64,000 nt of DNA from Trichoplusia ni (lineage: Eukaryota; Arthropoda; Insecta; Lepidoptera; Noctuidae), in NCBI RefSeq assembly GCF_003590095.1, contig NC_039480.1, positions 1,093,328 through 1,157,327 of the forward strand, written 5' to 3'. The notes under the pieces are model-generated. The model searched no databases. It was not told the DNA's origin and was given only the letters and a program-made list of their open reading frames with translations. Of the stretch, positions 11,001 to 22,700 are shown in pieces. Within the stretch, counting starts at the first letter, position 1, and each line of letters begins with the position of its first letter. The position numbers were made by a program, and so were the translations under genes.

Positions 11001-14000
11001 TTCGGCGGTTTTGTATGTTATATATAAGGGACACTTAATTTTATCGTTATGTTGCTAATAATGTTGTTTGAAGTAAGGGAGACCCCGGCAACTCGGCGAG
11101 GCTGGTCGGAGGTCGGGGTCGGCGACGTCAAGCTGTTACTATGCGGCTCGGCGCTATGAATGTTTTACAATATTCTGAATTTATGGACTCACTCACACAT
11201 CTCTCTAAACTGTTTTAGTTTATGGAGATAATTATAATTAACTGAGGGGATATGGTAACGATAATATGCCTAATTAATTATCAGGGTATACTAAATTCTT
11301 CGCTTCAGATCAGATATTAAGATTAATATATAATACCAACGCAACGGAGTGAAAATGACATTAGACATTTTCAGTACGTATCTTAGTATGATGCAGAATT
11401 AATTATGAGACGATATTTTAACAAAACCTGCCAATAGAGCGGAATAGATTCCTGAACAAAGTTGTGCGCCCGCTACAGACAACATTTACCCCCACAATAG
11501 CAATATTATAGCAAGTGTAGAAGAGAGATGCCGCTCTACACCGTTACTGTTGCTGTCCCGCTCCCACGACTGCTATGATATCACATGAAGACGCGGCAGT
11601 AGGGCCCCAGCTCTAATGACGGACACGTGATTGATTACCCGTAGCCCGGCGAAATACGTCGCTAACACGTTATTAACTACTTTTTTGTGCAAACAAGAAA
11701 TTAAAGAGGATTCAATAAAGCTCTGCTAGCGTGTAGTAGTCGTGGCCCATCTGCATAGCACTCAGCCGGGAACCGGGACTCTATATTATAGTGGGATTCT
11801 TGAGTCAAACTCAGATCTTACTCTCTTTAAGGTTTTATGAATATGCCAGTAGACATTACAAGGTGTTTCTTATATAACAGCACCTGTGGCTGTAGCTGTG
11901 CGCGACCGGCTCCCAAACAATGTTACCGATAGTGTGGAAATATAATATGAATGTTAATTGAAACGAGTTCCAATCAGGTTGTATAACGCGACCGGAGCGC
12001 GCCGAAGGATGGCGCGGGGAGACACGCGCCGCCACGCCGGCAACACAGAACTACCACTCCGTACGAAACATTCAATTGATTTCAGTACCTATTAAGAATG
12101 CCCGGGAATATATTTATATACTTAGGTACTTTGACATTACAGTCTGTCATCACATTATATGCATCTCATCCAGCTGCGATAACATAGCTCAAAACTGTGC
12201 CTGAGTAAACCCTAAACACATTAACTTGATAGAATTTGAAACACCTTCCCACAAACCTTTGTTTAACACACTTGGATCTCTCCACAGTTATATTCCGTAG
12301 ATGTTACTGTTCCGTAGTAGTCGGTACTTTTTCATGTTGTTTGTGTGCTGGCTGGCGCTGCAGCGCGGCCGGCCCTGACCCGCCAACGCCGAATACTTCG
12401 CCGGCTACTCACTACAACCAGATCGACAACTAAACTCCATCACACACACACACACACGCCGCTACTTACTACTTATTATACCTATTACATCGATTCCCGC
12501 TGCTGCCTGATCAAATAGGAACTGCGATCAACTTTTTTTTTTCTTCGTTAACTTTTTACCGAAAAGAATTTAATCACTGCACTAACATGGCGTGGTTAAC
12601 ACAAAGTAAAAACTGTTTTATGGTTACTTGTTTATTTCGTAGGCTCTTTTCCTTCACTAAAGACATTTCTAGAAAAGCATTGAATATGAACGAAATCATG
12701 TAATTATAAATAGGTCTTAGATACCATCCTAATGTGTAAAATCCGATCTATAAGTAATTCTATGTCGCAATAGTCAGTGATGAGTGATGAGCGCGGCTCA
12801 AATGCAGCGTGCTGTAGTTACATACAAGTGGTACAGGAGCTGCGGCTGCCGGGATCACCGGGAGTACCGGGAGCGCTCTCTTGTAGATATATCGTGCAGA
12901 TAGCTGCGCGGCTCTGCGCGGGCTCAGCTCAGATAACAGCCGGCGATGTTCGATAAGCCGTCTGCCGGCAGTTCCTGTTGCGGTAGCTGTACTACAACAC
13001 ACAACCTTGTTGTTGTTGTGCTCATTACTTATTACTCGGTTTGGCATCGCAGGCTTAGCAGTAGTGATTGTCTAATCAAGATCTCTAGGGAAAGCCCGAC
13101 ATCATCCGTTCAGCCAGATTTAACTGGACGCCAAGGAATTCCTAAACTACCTGCCCCTGTTAGTTTTGTCATTTGTGATATTATCAAATAACAAACTTAC
13201 AAATATAGTTAAGTAGGACTTGGTATCGTCCCCCCCCCCCAGCCCCGCTGCCCGGAGCCACCAACAGATAAGCAAGTTTATCGCAGCCACATAAAAACGT
13301 ATCGGCCGCGTTATCTGCTGTCACTACTACAGAAATAGAGCAACGAATATTTATACTTAATCACTATAATCGGAAAATAACGAAGAGACAAACCGATAAC
13401 ATGGCGACCTCTGGAAGTGTCCGGTGGACACGCAATCTGAAACCGACCTTAACAAAGTAGCGCTAAGGTTAATAATGTGGTGTGTAATGCGCGGCAGTGA
13501 TAAGACGTGCCCCTTGAACCGAGCGCTTCTCGAAGCGGCTATCTCAAGAACGTTCTATCAGCGGGTAGCGGGGTCGAGCGCATCACATGCGACACAGCTC
13601 TTGTTTACTTATTATTATAATGTGGTACTCAAACTAAACACAATCACGGACATGTTTGTGTGTTCAGCTAGCTGCGGCGCTACTGCTGACGCTCCTCGAC
13701 AACACGTCAATTACAATCCTTATCCTGTAGGCCATCGAAAATAACTATAAAACAAGGAAATACCATGACGCTGCAAGAACTGCCAATGAAAATAAATGTA
13801 AGTAGGTAATTGAATACATGAACGCAGATGATTCCAGCGTAAACAAACTACATACTGGCAAACGTAGCAGGAAAAGATCAACAAGTGGGCCTGAACCCGG
13901 GCCCGCAGCCCGTGACCGCGCTCCACATACTAAGCAGCAATGAGGCGGCTCGCGGCTACATTACTCGTAACAACGGTTTTCATGAATTTTCATTGGCGCA

Positions 14001-16595
14001 GTACAGTGCAGCCGCTAACAGGCGCGCGACACGCGATCCGGCGCGGCGCACGTGTTGCTAGGGCGCACTCACGCTTCACCAGCCCAGTTCACTTACTCTA
14101 GGTCATCTAGTGCCATCTTTGGCGGTTAGCCCAACATGAAGTACGGTGAACTTTGTCAAGCCTAATCGAGGTATTTGCAAGCTAATCATTCTATATTGTC
14201 ATCTTCTGACAATTTTCTATAATAAATTAGATTTTTTCTTATCTTCAATCATCGAAGTTATTTTTTCGAATACATATTGCTGAAAATTACTGAAAATTTC
14301 CGTGGCCAAACGGTAAAAGCGAATCCCTATTACTTATTATTTCTCAACAGTCTGTCTGTTCATCCGTCCAACCTTCACCAAGCTGTATCTCATGGACCGT
14401 AAGAGGAACACAGTTGACATTTCACAGATGATGTACATATCTGCCTCCGCTCTCACAACAAATGCTAATAATAAAGTTTGAGACTAAGGTCGGTGATAAG
14501 GTATACATTTCTTAGTGGGTGAGTAATCATCATTTTAAGGAGCTACAAAATCATTTTTAACACAACGAACACAACCGAATTGTTTAACTTTGGCCCATTT
14601 GTACAGAGTCCTCTGTCTCGCAAGACAATTTTGCAATTGCAATTAGAGAAGTCATGTCATTCGCATTTGGATTACAGCCATCATCTTCTTAGTTCGAGCT
14701 TGCTAATATGACAGGGCATTAACAATGTTCGTTATCAGGGCGCCCCCGCCCGCCGTGACGGTCACTCTGATAACAGTGCCCGGAGTTTGTCAGGGACTAC
14801 ATTCAGTATCCAAAACCAAACTTACTCATATTTATTAACTAACATATTGAACTATTAGCGTGAGCAGATTAACGCCTTACCGCATTAATTATTAAGGAGC
14901 TTCACAAGTTACTTCACTACAACCAGATCTAGCAAAAATATCGTTTTGAGATCTGAAGGTTCTTAAGTATTTCCACCGCAGGCAACGGTTAAGTGTGTAT
15001 TTCTAGAATGTCCTCCATGAAGCAAATCATTTTCATCAAGCACAGCTGTTTAATCTGTTACTGTGTAAACATACAACTAAGAATGCCTCATTATTCGTGA
15101 ATACCACATGTAACACTGAAGCGAATCAGTCGTAATGGTCACAGCGCTATCGTTTGGTGAGGGTAGGCAGATAAGAGCCCCCCAATGTTTCTTCTAGTCT
15201 TTCCAACTTAGTAAGTAATCTAGGTAGATAAGCAAAAGGCAATGTAGGCTTATGGAGCATATCTCAACAAATACTGATTTAAATAGCCCATGTCCATGTC
15301 AATGTTTTTACTACTTTATCAAGAAGTTTTTTAAACGTTAGCGATATATGTTCACGAACGGTACGCAGACATCGATTGCTTAAAGATTCCTACCGAAGCG
15401 TAAATATGTGCCAACAGCCGCGATCATTTGCCGTGAATATTTACATGCCACTCTTTAATACATTAATATCGCTAAAAGGCGAACACCAGAAGTCTAACTT
15501 GAAAGAGAAACATTAGTCAACAATCCCCATTCAAGCTAAAGGCAAACAATTTGTGTGAGTGCAAACAACTTTTTCTACTTGATGATGATTTATATTGAAT
15601 AATGTTCTTCCTCGCGAAAAGAAGCTAGACATACTGACAGATCATTTTAGTATTTACGTAAGTATTTTCTTGCCGTCCAGAACTAACTGCTAGATCCATA
15701 TGAGTATGTACCTACTTCTGAGAATGACTATTGTCGTTATTCCCAATACTAGCTGGATGAAATAGCCTTCTGTTACTCCACAGTCGAAGAGTGAATTATA
15801 GTGTAAGTGGGGGAGGCGCGGAGCGCGGCGGCGGGCAGACGGGCGCGGGGGGGGGGGCACGCGTGCACTTGACCAAACACCGAATGTGTGTCAAAGCTGA
15901 CAAACTCACACACCATTACTCTAGTTTGGCGAGCAAACATGGGCCGCGTCCACCGCCACGGCACAGAGGAAACTACGCGTGAGCCGCACATACCGGAGAA
16001 CTAATACTTCCTCGTTGTGGCTAGAGCTCCTTAAATAAGTCGTGCTTGACAACGAGCGGGTTGTTAGATACGTGCTTAAAGTTAATTATTGTTATCCTTT
16101 ACTCGATAATAAATAACATAATAAAGATCGTTTTGAACTCGAAGAACGTTCTGTAACACCTTCAAATATTGTATTGTTTCTCACCCACAGTTTGCTCTAG
16201 TTTAGTGATGCCGTCAGATCTTTCGTCATTAAGTTGTATTTATTTGTATCTTTATTATGAACTGTTTACTTAAAGTTAATGTTTTGTCCAAAATTATTAT
16301 CAGTTCTGTCTGAAGTAATTGTGTAGCAACACACTATTTATATAGTGTATTAATAAGCATGTTTAATTTTCAAATGTCCTGCGTATGTCTCTGATGGCAC
16401 GTTCCCCGGCGCTCTGGTGACGCGTGCGGCCTGCGGGGGCTACACACGAACCCGCTGACACACGCGCCTCACGCTATTGACTCACTAAAGCCCACACCCT
16501 GAACGCAAATAAAATAATATTCCAATTTGTTAAGAGTGCCAAAACCCATTCCTTGAATATTGCATACCTGTCACTTTCTCCTGCTTAAACTTTAT
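8029..16595. other. Intergenic DNA, no gene seen
   Basis: No ORF here has family features; the longest (106 codons at 13,424) has no known motif and poor codon texture. GC-rich islets occur at about 8970-9130, 11,080-11,150, 11,990-12,050, 12,840-12,970, 14,010-14,070 and 15,800-15,970. There is a C-run near 13,229 and a G-run near 15,848. I see no tRNA or clear transposon. Confidence 0.55.
12441..12456 (+). repeat. (CA)8 microsatellite
   Basis: Eight uninterrupted CA units. Confidence 0.9.
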
Positions 16596-19500
16596 CATCT
16601 CAGCCTATCGCCGTCCACTGCTGAACGTAGGCCTCCCCCAAAGAGCGCCAACCATCCCGGTCCTGGGCAGCCCGCATCCATCCGCTGCCAGCCACCTTCT
16701 TCAAATCATCGGTCCATCGTGCCGCAGGACGTCCTACACTACGTTTGCCTAAACGTGGTCTCCACTCTAACACGTGTCTGCTCCATCGACCGTCTGTCCG
16801 TCTGCAGACATGGCCGGCCCATTTCCACTTCAGCGTGCTGATTCTGCGAGCAATGTCGGTAACTTTGGTTCTCTGGCGGATGACTTCGTTACGAATTTTA
16901 TCCACCAGAGATACCCCGAGCATCGCTCTCTCCATCGCACGCTGAGCAACCTTGAATTTATGGACCAGGCCCACGGTGAGTGTCCACGTTTCAGCTCCAT
17001 ACGTCATTACGGGTAGGACGCACTGGTTAAAGACCCTGGTCTTAAGGGATTGTGGTATCGACGATTCAAAGATATGACGTAGCTTCCCGAATGCTGCCCA
17101 GCCCAAACGTATTCTTCTGCTCGCTTCCTTCTCGAAGTTGTGTCGCCCCAGTTGGATGGTTTGGCCAAGATATATGTATTCTTGCACAACCTCGAGAGCA
17201 GCGCCATTTACGACCACGGGTCTCGGAAGAACAAGGCCATTGTACATGACTTTAGTTTTATTTAGGTTCATTTCGAGACCCACACGTCGCGAAGAATCGC
17301 TTAGGCCGTTAAGCATCAGCTCCAACTCCTGCAGAGATTCCGCCATGATGACTATGTCATCTGCAAATCGCAGGTGTGAGATGTACTGACCGTTGATGTT
17401 CAATCCCCGTCCTTTCCAATCAAGCGTTTTAAAAACGTCCTCCAATGCGTTTGTAAACAGTTTCGGAGAGATTACGTCTCCCTGTCTTACTCCTCGACGC
17501 AATTGGATTGGTTTTGTGCTCTGTTCTTGTACTTGAACGGTCATTGTCGCGGCCTTGTACAAACACCTCAGCACCTCGACATATCGGCAGTCCACGAGAC
17601 ATCTCTGCATGGATTCCATCACAGCCCAGGTCTCGACGGTGTCGAAGGCTTTTTCGTAGTCCACATACGCTAGGCATAGAGGTTGATTATACTCCTCTGT
17701 CTTCTGTATAATTTGCCTTAGCGTATGTATGTGGTCCACGGTGCTGTAGCCTTTTCGAAACCCGGCCTGCTCCGGTGGCTGGAAGTCATCGAACTTTTGG
17801 GCGAGACGATTCGAGATAACCCTCGAGAACAGCTTATACACATGGCTCAGAAGTGAAATGGGGCGGTAATTTTCAAGCCGCGTATTATCGCCTTTTTTGA
17901 AAAATAATACCACCACGCTTCTGCTCCATGCCTCCGGTGTTATGCCAGTATGGATGACGGAATTGAAGAGCTTAACAAGCTCTGTCAAGACAGGTGTTCC
18001 ACCTGCCTTGAGCAGCTCAGTGGTTATTCCGTCATCTCCCGGAGCTTTGTTGTTGTGTAGCTGTCCGAGAGCTATTCTAATCTCACCCATGTCAATGTCG
18101 GGAAGCTCGTCTGTAAGGTGGCGTGTAAGTCTGGCTCGTGGGTCATCCGCGCTGTGTGCTTGGGGCGGGCTCGATTTTGGTGAGTATAAGTCCCCATAAT
18201 ACTTTTCGACTTCAGCGAGTATCTCTGGCTTCGAGGTAACGGTAGTGCCCTGTGACGTACTGAGTTTTGTCAGGTGACAACGGGAGATATGAGCCTTGGA
18301 AAATACTTTTGAGCCTTGGTTCCGCTCTATAGCTTGCTCAATGGATCGGGTATTCGCACGCCGAGTATCGCGTCTTATCAGCTTTTTTATCTCCCTGTTA
18401 AGTACCTGACGCTCAGACGGTGTTGCGTTTATGTTTTCTCGCCGTTTCCTCATCAATTCCAGGGTCTCGCTGGTGAGTGCCGACTTGCGTCCATTACTCA
18501 TCGGTCGAAAATACTTATAGCCCACCTCACGGACAACCCGTACCAGACAATCGGTGGCGTCGTTAATATCCTGAGTAGTTTCCAACATAGCGAATCGATT
18601 TCGTAGCTCCAACTGGAAGCTTTCGCAGCCAGCCTCGACCTGGGGCAGGGTTGGTCTGAGAGTTGACTTCATCAATCGCGCTCGCTCGATTTTGAGATTT
18701 ATACTCAGAGTGCCTCTTACCAGTCGGTGATCACTACCGGTATTGACCCTGTTAATCACAGAGACATCTCTGAATATCTGGCGCTTGTTTGACATAATGA
18801 AGTCTATCTCGTTCCTCGTCACGTTATCGGGGCTCCGCCAGGTCCACTTCCTTTGGGGCTTCTTCTGAAAGAATGAGTTCATCAGGAAGAGCCCCTGAGC
18901 CTCGAGGAAGTTTACCAGCATTTGCCCCCTGTGATTTCTGCGCCCAAAGCCGAAGGGACCCACTCTCGACTCGCCATTCTCTTGTACTCCTACTTTGGCG
19001 TTGAAGTCACCCATGACAACAGTGTAGAATGTTTTGGTACGAGACATAGCTTTCACTATGTCTTCGTACATGGCCTCGACTTCGTCGTCTGGGTGCGAAG
19101 ACGTTGGGGCATACACTTGAATGACCTTCAAAGTGTAACGCTCCGTTATTTTAAGAACAAGGTATGCCACCCTTGCCGACACACTGCCAACTTCCACAAT
19201 GCTGCCCTTGAGTGACTTGTGGATCATAAAACCGACGCCACCTTGAGATGGTTGGTGTCCTTCTCGGAAATAGAGTAAGTGACCAGCCTCGAGAGTTATC
19301 GTCTCCTCCCCCTGTCTTCGAAGTTCTGATAACCCTACGATATGCCAGTTAATACGACTTAACTCTACTTCCAATTCGGCAACGTGCTCGTTCAGCCGTA
19401 GTGTACGTCCGTTATACGTCGCCAAAGTCAATTTGCGTAGGTACCCTGCCGTCACCCGGGGATTCTTAGCACCCCCCACTGCACCGTTACCGTGGCCGGT

Positions 19501-19755
19501 ACCATGGCCAGGAATAGTGCAGCTACCGGGAACTGGGGGCCGTGAATTTAAATTGTGCTGCATAAGGGGGGGATTTGCCGTAGTCACCACGCTTGGCATG
19601 CGGGTTGGTGACCGCAGTTCTGTGGTATAGTTATTCTCCGTGGGGCGCTGCTGCCCGCCCCCGGTGTTGTTTTGTCCCTTAGTCGCCTCCTACGACACCC
19701 ACGAGAAGAAATGGGGTGGTGCAATTCTAGCCCGGCACCACACGGGACTTCTTCT
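16596..19755 (-). mobile_element. Full-length RTE-type non-LTR retrotransposon
   Basis: The element is 3160 bp and is flanked by an exact 12-bp target-site duplication, CTTAAACTTTAT (16,584-16,595 and 19,756-19,767). On the minus strand it begins AGAAGTCCCGTGTGGTGCCG, has about 156 nt of 5' leader containing GTCGTAGGAGGCGACTAAGG, one intact 999-codon ORF, and ends only four bases after the stop codon (TGA then GATG). A near-absent 3' UTR ending in a GATG-like unit, target-site duplications and a single EN-RT ORF fit the RTE clade. The intact ORF and perfect duplication argue for a recent insertion. Confidence 0.93.
16600..19599 (-). CDS. RTE retrotransposon endonuclease-reverse transcriptase
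   Basis: 999 residues. An apurinic-like endonuclease domain spans about residues 58-295: LATYNGRTL near the start, GLSE, VYAPTS, the metal-binding GDFNAKVG (G197-D198-F199-N200), NEIDFI, and the catalytic SDH (S289-D290-H291). The reverse transcriptase spans about 495-775: NNKAPGDDGIT (about 515-525), ENYRPISLLS, QAGFRKGYST, AYVDYEKAFDTV, RGVRQGDVISPKLF, and the catalytic box FADD (residues 745-748). The C-terminus has GRPAARWTDDLKKVAGSGW. There is no zinc knuckle or RNase H domain, as usual for RTE. The enzyme would nick genomic DNA and copy its own RNA there (target-primed reverse transcription). No stop or frameshift interrupts it, so it may be active. Small plus-strand ORFs across it are shadows. 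Confidence 0.97.
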   Translation of the reverse strand: MPSVVTTANPPLMQHNLNSRPPVPGSCTIPGHGTGHGNGAVGGAKNPRVTAGYLRKLTLATYNGRTLRLNEHVAELEVELSRINWHIVGLSELRRQGEETITLEAGHLLYFREGHQPSQGGVGFMIHKSLKGSIVEVGSVSARVAYLVLKITERYTLKVIQVYAPTSSHPDDEVEAMYEDIVKAMSRTKTFYTVVMGDFNAKVGVQENGESRVGPFGFGRRNHRGQMLVNFLEAQGLFLMNSFFQKKPQRKWTWRSPDNVTRNEIDFIMSNKRQIFRDVSVINRVNTGSDHRLVRGTLSINLKIERARLMKSTLRPTLPQVEAGCESFQLELRNRFAMLETTQDINDATDCLVRVVREVGYKYFRPMSNGRKSALTSETLELMRKRRENINATPSERQVLNREIKKLIRRDTRRANTRSIEQAIERNQGSKVFSKAHISRCHLTKLSTSQGTTVTSKPEILAEVEKYYGDLYSPKSSPPQAHSADDPRARLTRHLTDELPDIDMGEIRIALGQLHNNKAPGDDGITTELLKAGGTPVLTELVKLFNSVIHTGITPEAWSRSVVVLFFKKGDNTRLENYRPISLLSHVYKLFSRVISNRLAQKFDDFQPPEQAGFRKGYSTVDHIHTLRQIIQKTEEYNQPLCLAYVDYEKAFDTVETWAVMESMQRCLVDCRYVEVLRCLYKAATMTVQVQEQSTKPIQLRRGVRQGDVISPKLFTNALEDVFKTLDWKGRGLNINGQYISHLRFADDIVIMAESLQELELMLNGLSDSSRRVGLEMNLNKTKVMYNGLVLPRPVVVNGAALEVVQEYIYLGQTIQLGRHNFEKEASRRIRLGWAAFGKLRHIFESSIPQSLKTRVFNQCVLPVMTYGAETWTLTVGLVHKFKVAQRAMERAMLGVSLVDKIRNEVIRQRTKVTDIARRISTLKWKWAGHVCRRTDGRWSRHVLEWRPRLGKRSVGRPAARWTDDLKKVAGSGWMRAAQDRDGWRSLGEAYVQQWTAIG

Positions 19756-19767
19756 CTTAAACTTTAT

Positions 19768-22700
19768 GGCCAAGCTATATGAGATCGACTGCCAACCTAA
19801 CTGAAATCAGATTGCATTTTACCTATACGTGTGCCATACAAATATGTGCTTTACTTGACAAAAAGTCGATAGCTTAGTAATCGGACTGCTAATGCCATAA
19901 AGACTTCCTAACCATCTGTGTGTCCAAGTCAGAACCTAAATCTTAATTAAGATCCCTTACCCAACGGAATATCGGCATATTTCTACGAGGCACAAACAAA
20001 TGCGTTTCAGTTTAAAAAGACGGTGATGTCTATCTGGATAACAACTGATAAAGTTAATAATTCGGGACATGCCGGCGGCTCATTATGGGATAACGCACAT
20101 TAACTTGTTTTTCATTTTTTGAGATAAACGTACATAAATAGCAGGTCAATGTGTCGGCATACATCCGTTTGTAGCGGGTTGTTCATGAGTACCCACACAA
20201 CGGACCAAAATGCCCCCGTGATTATTTAAGGGGACTAGCAGCGCTTTCTTGGCTTGAATGGCTGGAGGGAGGCGCCTCTAGAGCTGGTGGGTATGATGTA
20301 CAAGCCAGTGTCTTGTAAACTTTGTGTGAAGGAGCTTTGTTATCGTCTTTTGTGATAGTAATTCCGCATGTATTACGAGTAAGATGTGTTCGCGTCTCTG
20401 CAGCGAGTTCTGGCGCTGTTTGGCAATAATGTGATGTTGCTAGGCGCATGCGCTGTCGCCAGATGTCGGCGCGCACAGGAAGCGCGTATGACCCGCGTCT
20501 ACGATACATTACCATACGGCGGCCGCGACGAGCGGGGACACATTACTTTACAATATTTAAATGGTCTCGACGCGATCTGGGAACTTTGATTATGTCTATT
20601 CAGTAATCGTTGGTAGTTTTATCCCGATACGACGCGTGACAGCAGCGGATTACATATCGCATGTAACATATCATCACTGATTCAGTCATCTCAATCATGA
20701 GCCACTGCCGAAGAGCCCCCTTCCAAGCAGGGCCATAACTGATTACAATAAGTCCACACTTCACTGAGTATTTTTTGCAAAATAATAGAGACCTTTAAGA
20801 CAGACGAGACTAGAAATCTCTTCAGCATCATTACGATCTCAAATATGTAAACTCAGAATCAAATACTTACATGTCATCGAAATAATATTAGTTACAAGCG
20901 GATATTAAAAAACTTTATTAAAACTATACTGTGAAAGGTAATGTGCTCAGAGATAATCATAGTTTAATTTAGCTTTAATAGCTAATTTGTTATTCTTTAC
21001 TTTACTTAGTTTTCATTTCGTGCTAAATATGTACATATAAGCACTGCTTGGTGAGACTAGAAACTTGCGCATGCGCGCCACGTGTGCTTGCTATTAGTGG
21101 ATCTAGCAAAATATACCGACACTTTGTAAAATAATGAAGTATTCCATTAACGGCATCATTTATTTATTTATTATTTCCGAACATGAACAACGTAGACATT
21201 CTCTTAATGGGTACCGTTATATGTTGTCTTGGATTTCTATTCAGCTGAATGATAATAAAAAACAAATTCATTAATAGATAAAATCATGAACCTTGGAAAT
21301 AGTAATAAAAGCTACAATGTTGAAGAGGCGCGCTCGCTGAGATGTTGGCGCATGCCGATGAACAAACAGTCATCGCCGACACTCTCGCTGCGTGTTTGTC
21401 GAGAGCAAATAAAATCCGTTACCGACACAATCGAGCGTTTAACGTCGTTAACTAGTGCATACTAAATGGGCCATTATACGTGTATCACAGAAGTTTCACT
21501 CCGCTTACTATATACAATTATTAAATCTCGGACATGCCTGCTTCCAACATAAACTTGTATCGCAGTAGTAACCGCGACGGTTGTCAAATTTATATCATTG
21601 CATCATGGCTCACTGTACACTGTACTGGGCAGTCGTACTTCTACGATGATCTGGCGAGACTTGAGACAGCCAAACCTGAGAGTTTGTCCCAACATTTATT
21701 TTCGGTTAGTCAGATAAGATGTGTCAACTCCTAGCTTGATAAAAAATGTAAGACATGGGTTTTCCTATTTTCGGAATAAATGCTATAATTCTCACATCTA
21801 TTCCAATTTGCTAACCGTCGTGATCCCACAAGGTAGTCTAGCTGCCGGCGCGCGGCGAGACGGCACACGTCGCACCCGCGCTATTCACTTTCGCGGTAAA
21901 CAATCCCGCGCCGCGCGCCACCAATAAATCTTCGTACATCGCGCAGGCGCAGTACGGCTCTACTAGTATGACGTCACTATTATACTATACAACTAATAAC
22001 GATCAGAAGCCCCACATTATACATTCGTAGGGTCTCACCTACGTGATACCTGTCTGCCGCCTTCAAACTTTAGATTACTAATGAGTTGTTGAAGTAACTT
22101 TAAAGACCTCTTTAGGGTAGATTGAACAAGGTAATGTTTTCTTACGTCGCATCACAAATACTGTATAAGTATAAAATATACTATTTTAGAACACTTCTTA
22201 CTTAAAACAGTTCTCGCGAAGATCCTTCCACGAAATACTTCTGTCACAGTAGAGATACTGTGCTTCTGTGTTTTCTTCGATCTCTGAAGTATTTGCTTAC
22301 GGGCAGTCGTCTGCGGATTTTTCGTCGAATTGCTTGTATTACATCTCTTTATTACTTAAGAAGTACCCTGCAATAAAAAGATTCGTGCTTAATTACGAAG
22401 CTTAGGTTCTAAAAAGTCTGCAGATATGGTACATACTTAGTATGTTACAAAACAATGATAATAAATCAAATAGGTAAGAGTATCACTTTCGCTCAAAAAG
22501 TAGCAGACGTTCGGGGGAGGCCGAATCCGTATAATATTGTAAGTGATTCTCGTAGCATGAGGAAGTTTGTTTGTCCTCGTTGACGTCGTGACACTAAGGG
22601 CTAGTCGCAGCGAGGGCGGCTCCACCTGTGGCGCGCGGCGAGCGACCTGTGGCGCGGGTAGCGCCTCGCGAGCGAGCTGCACGCCCACTCACCTGGACCA

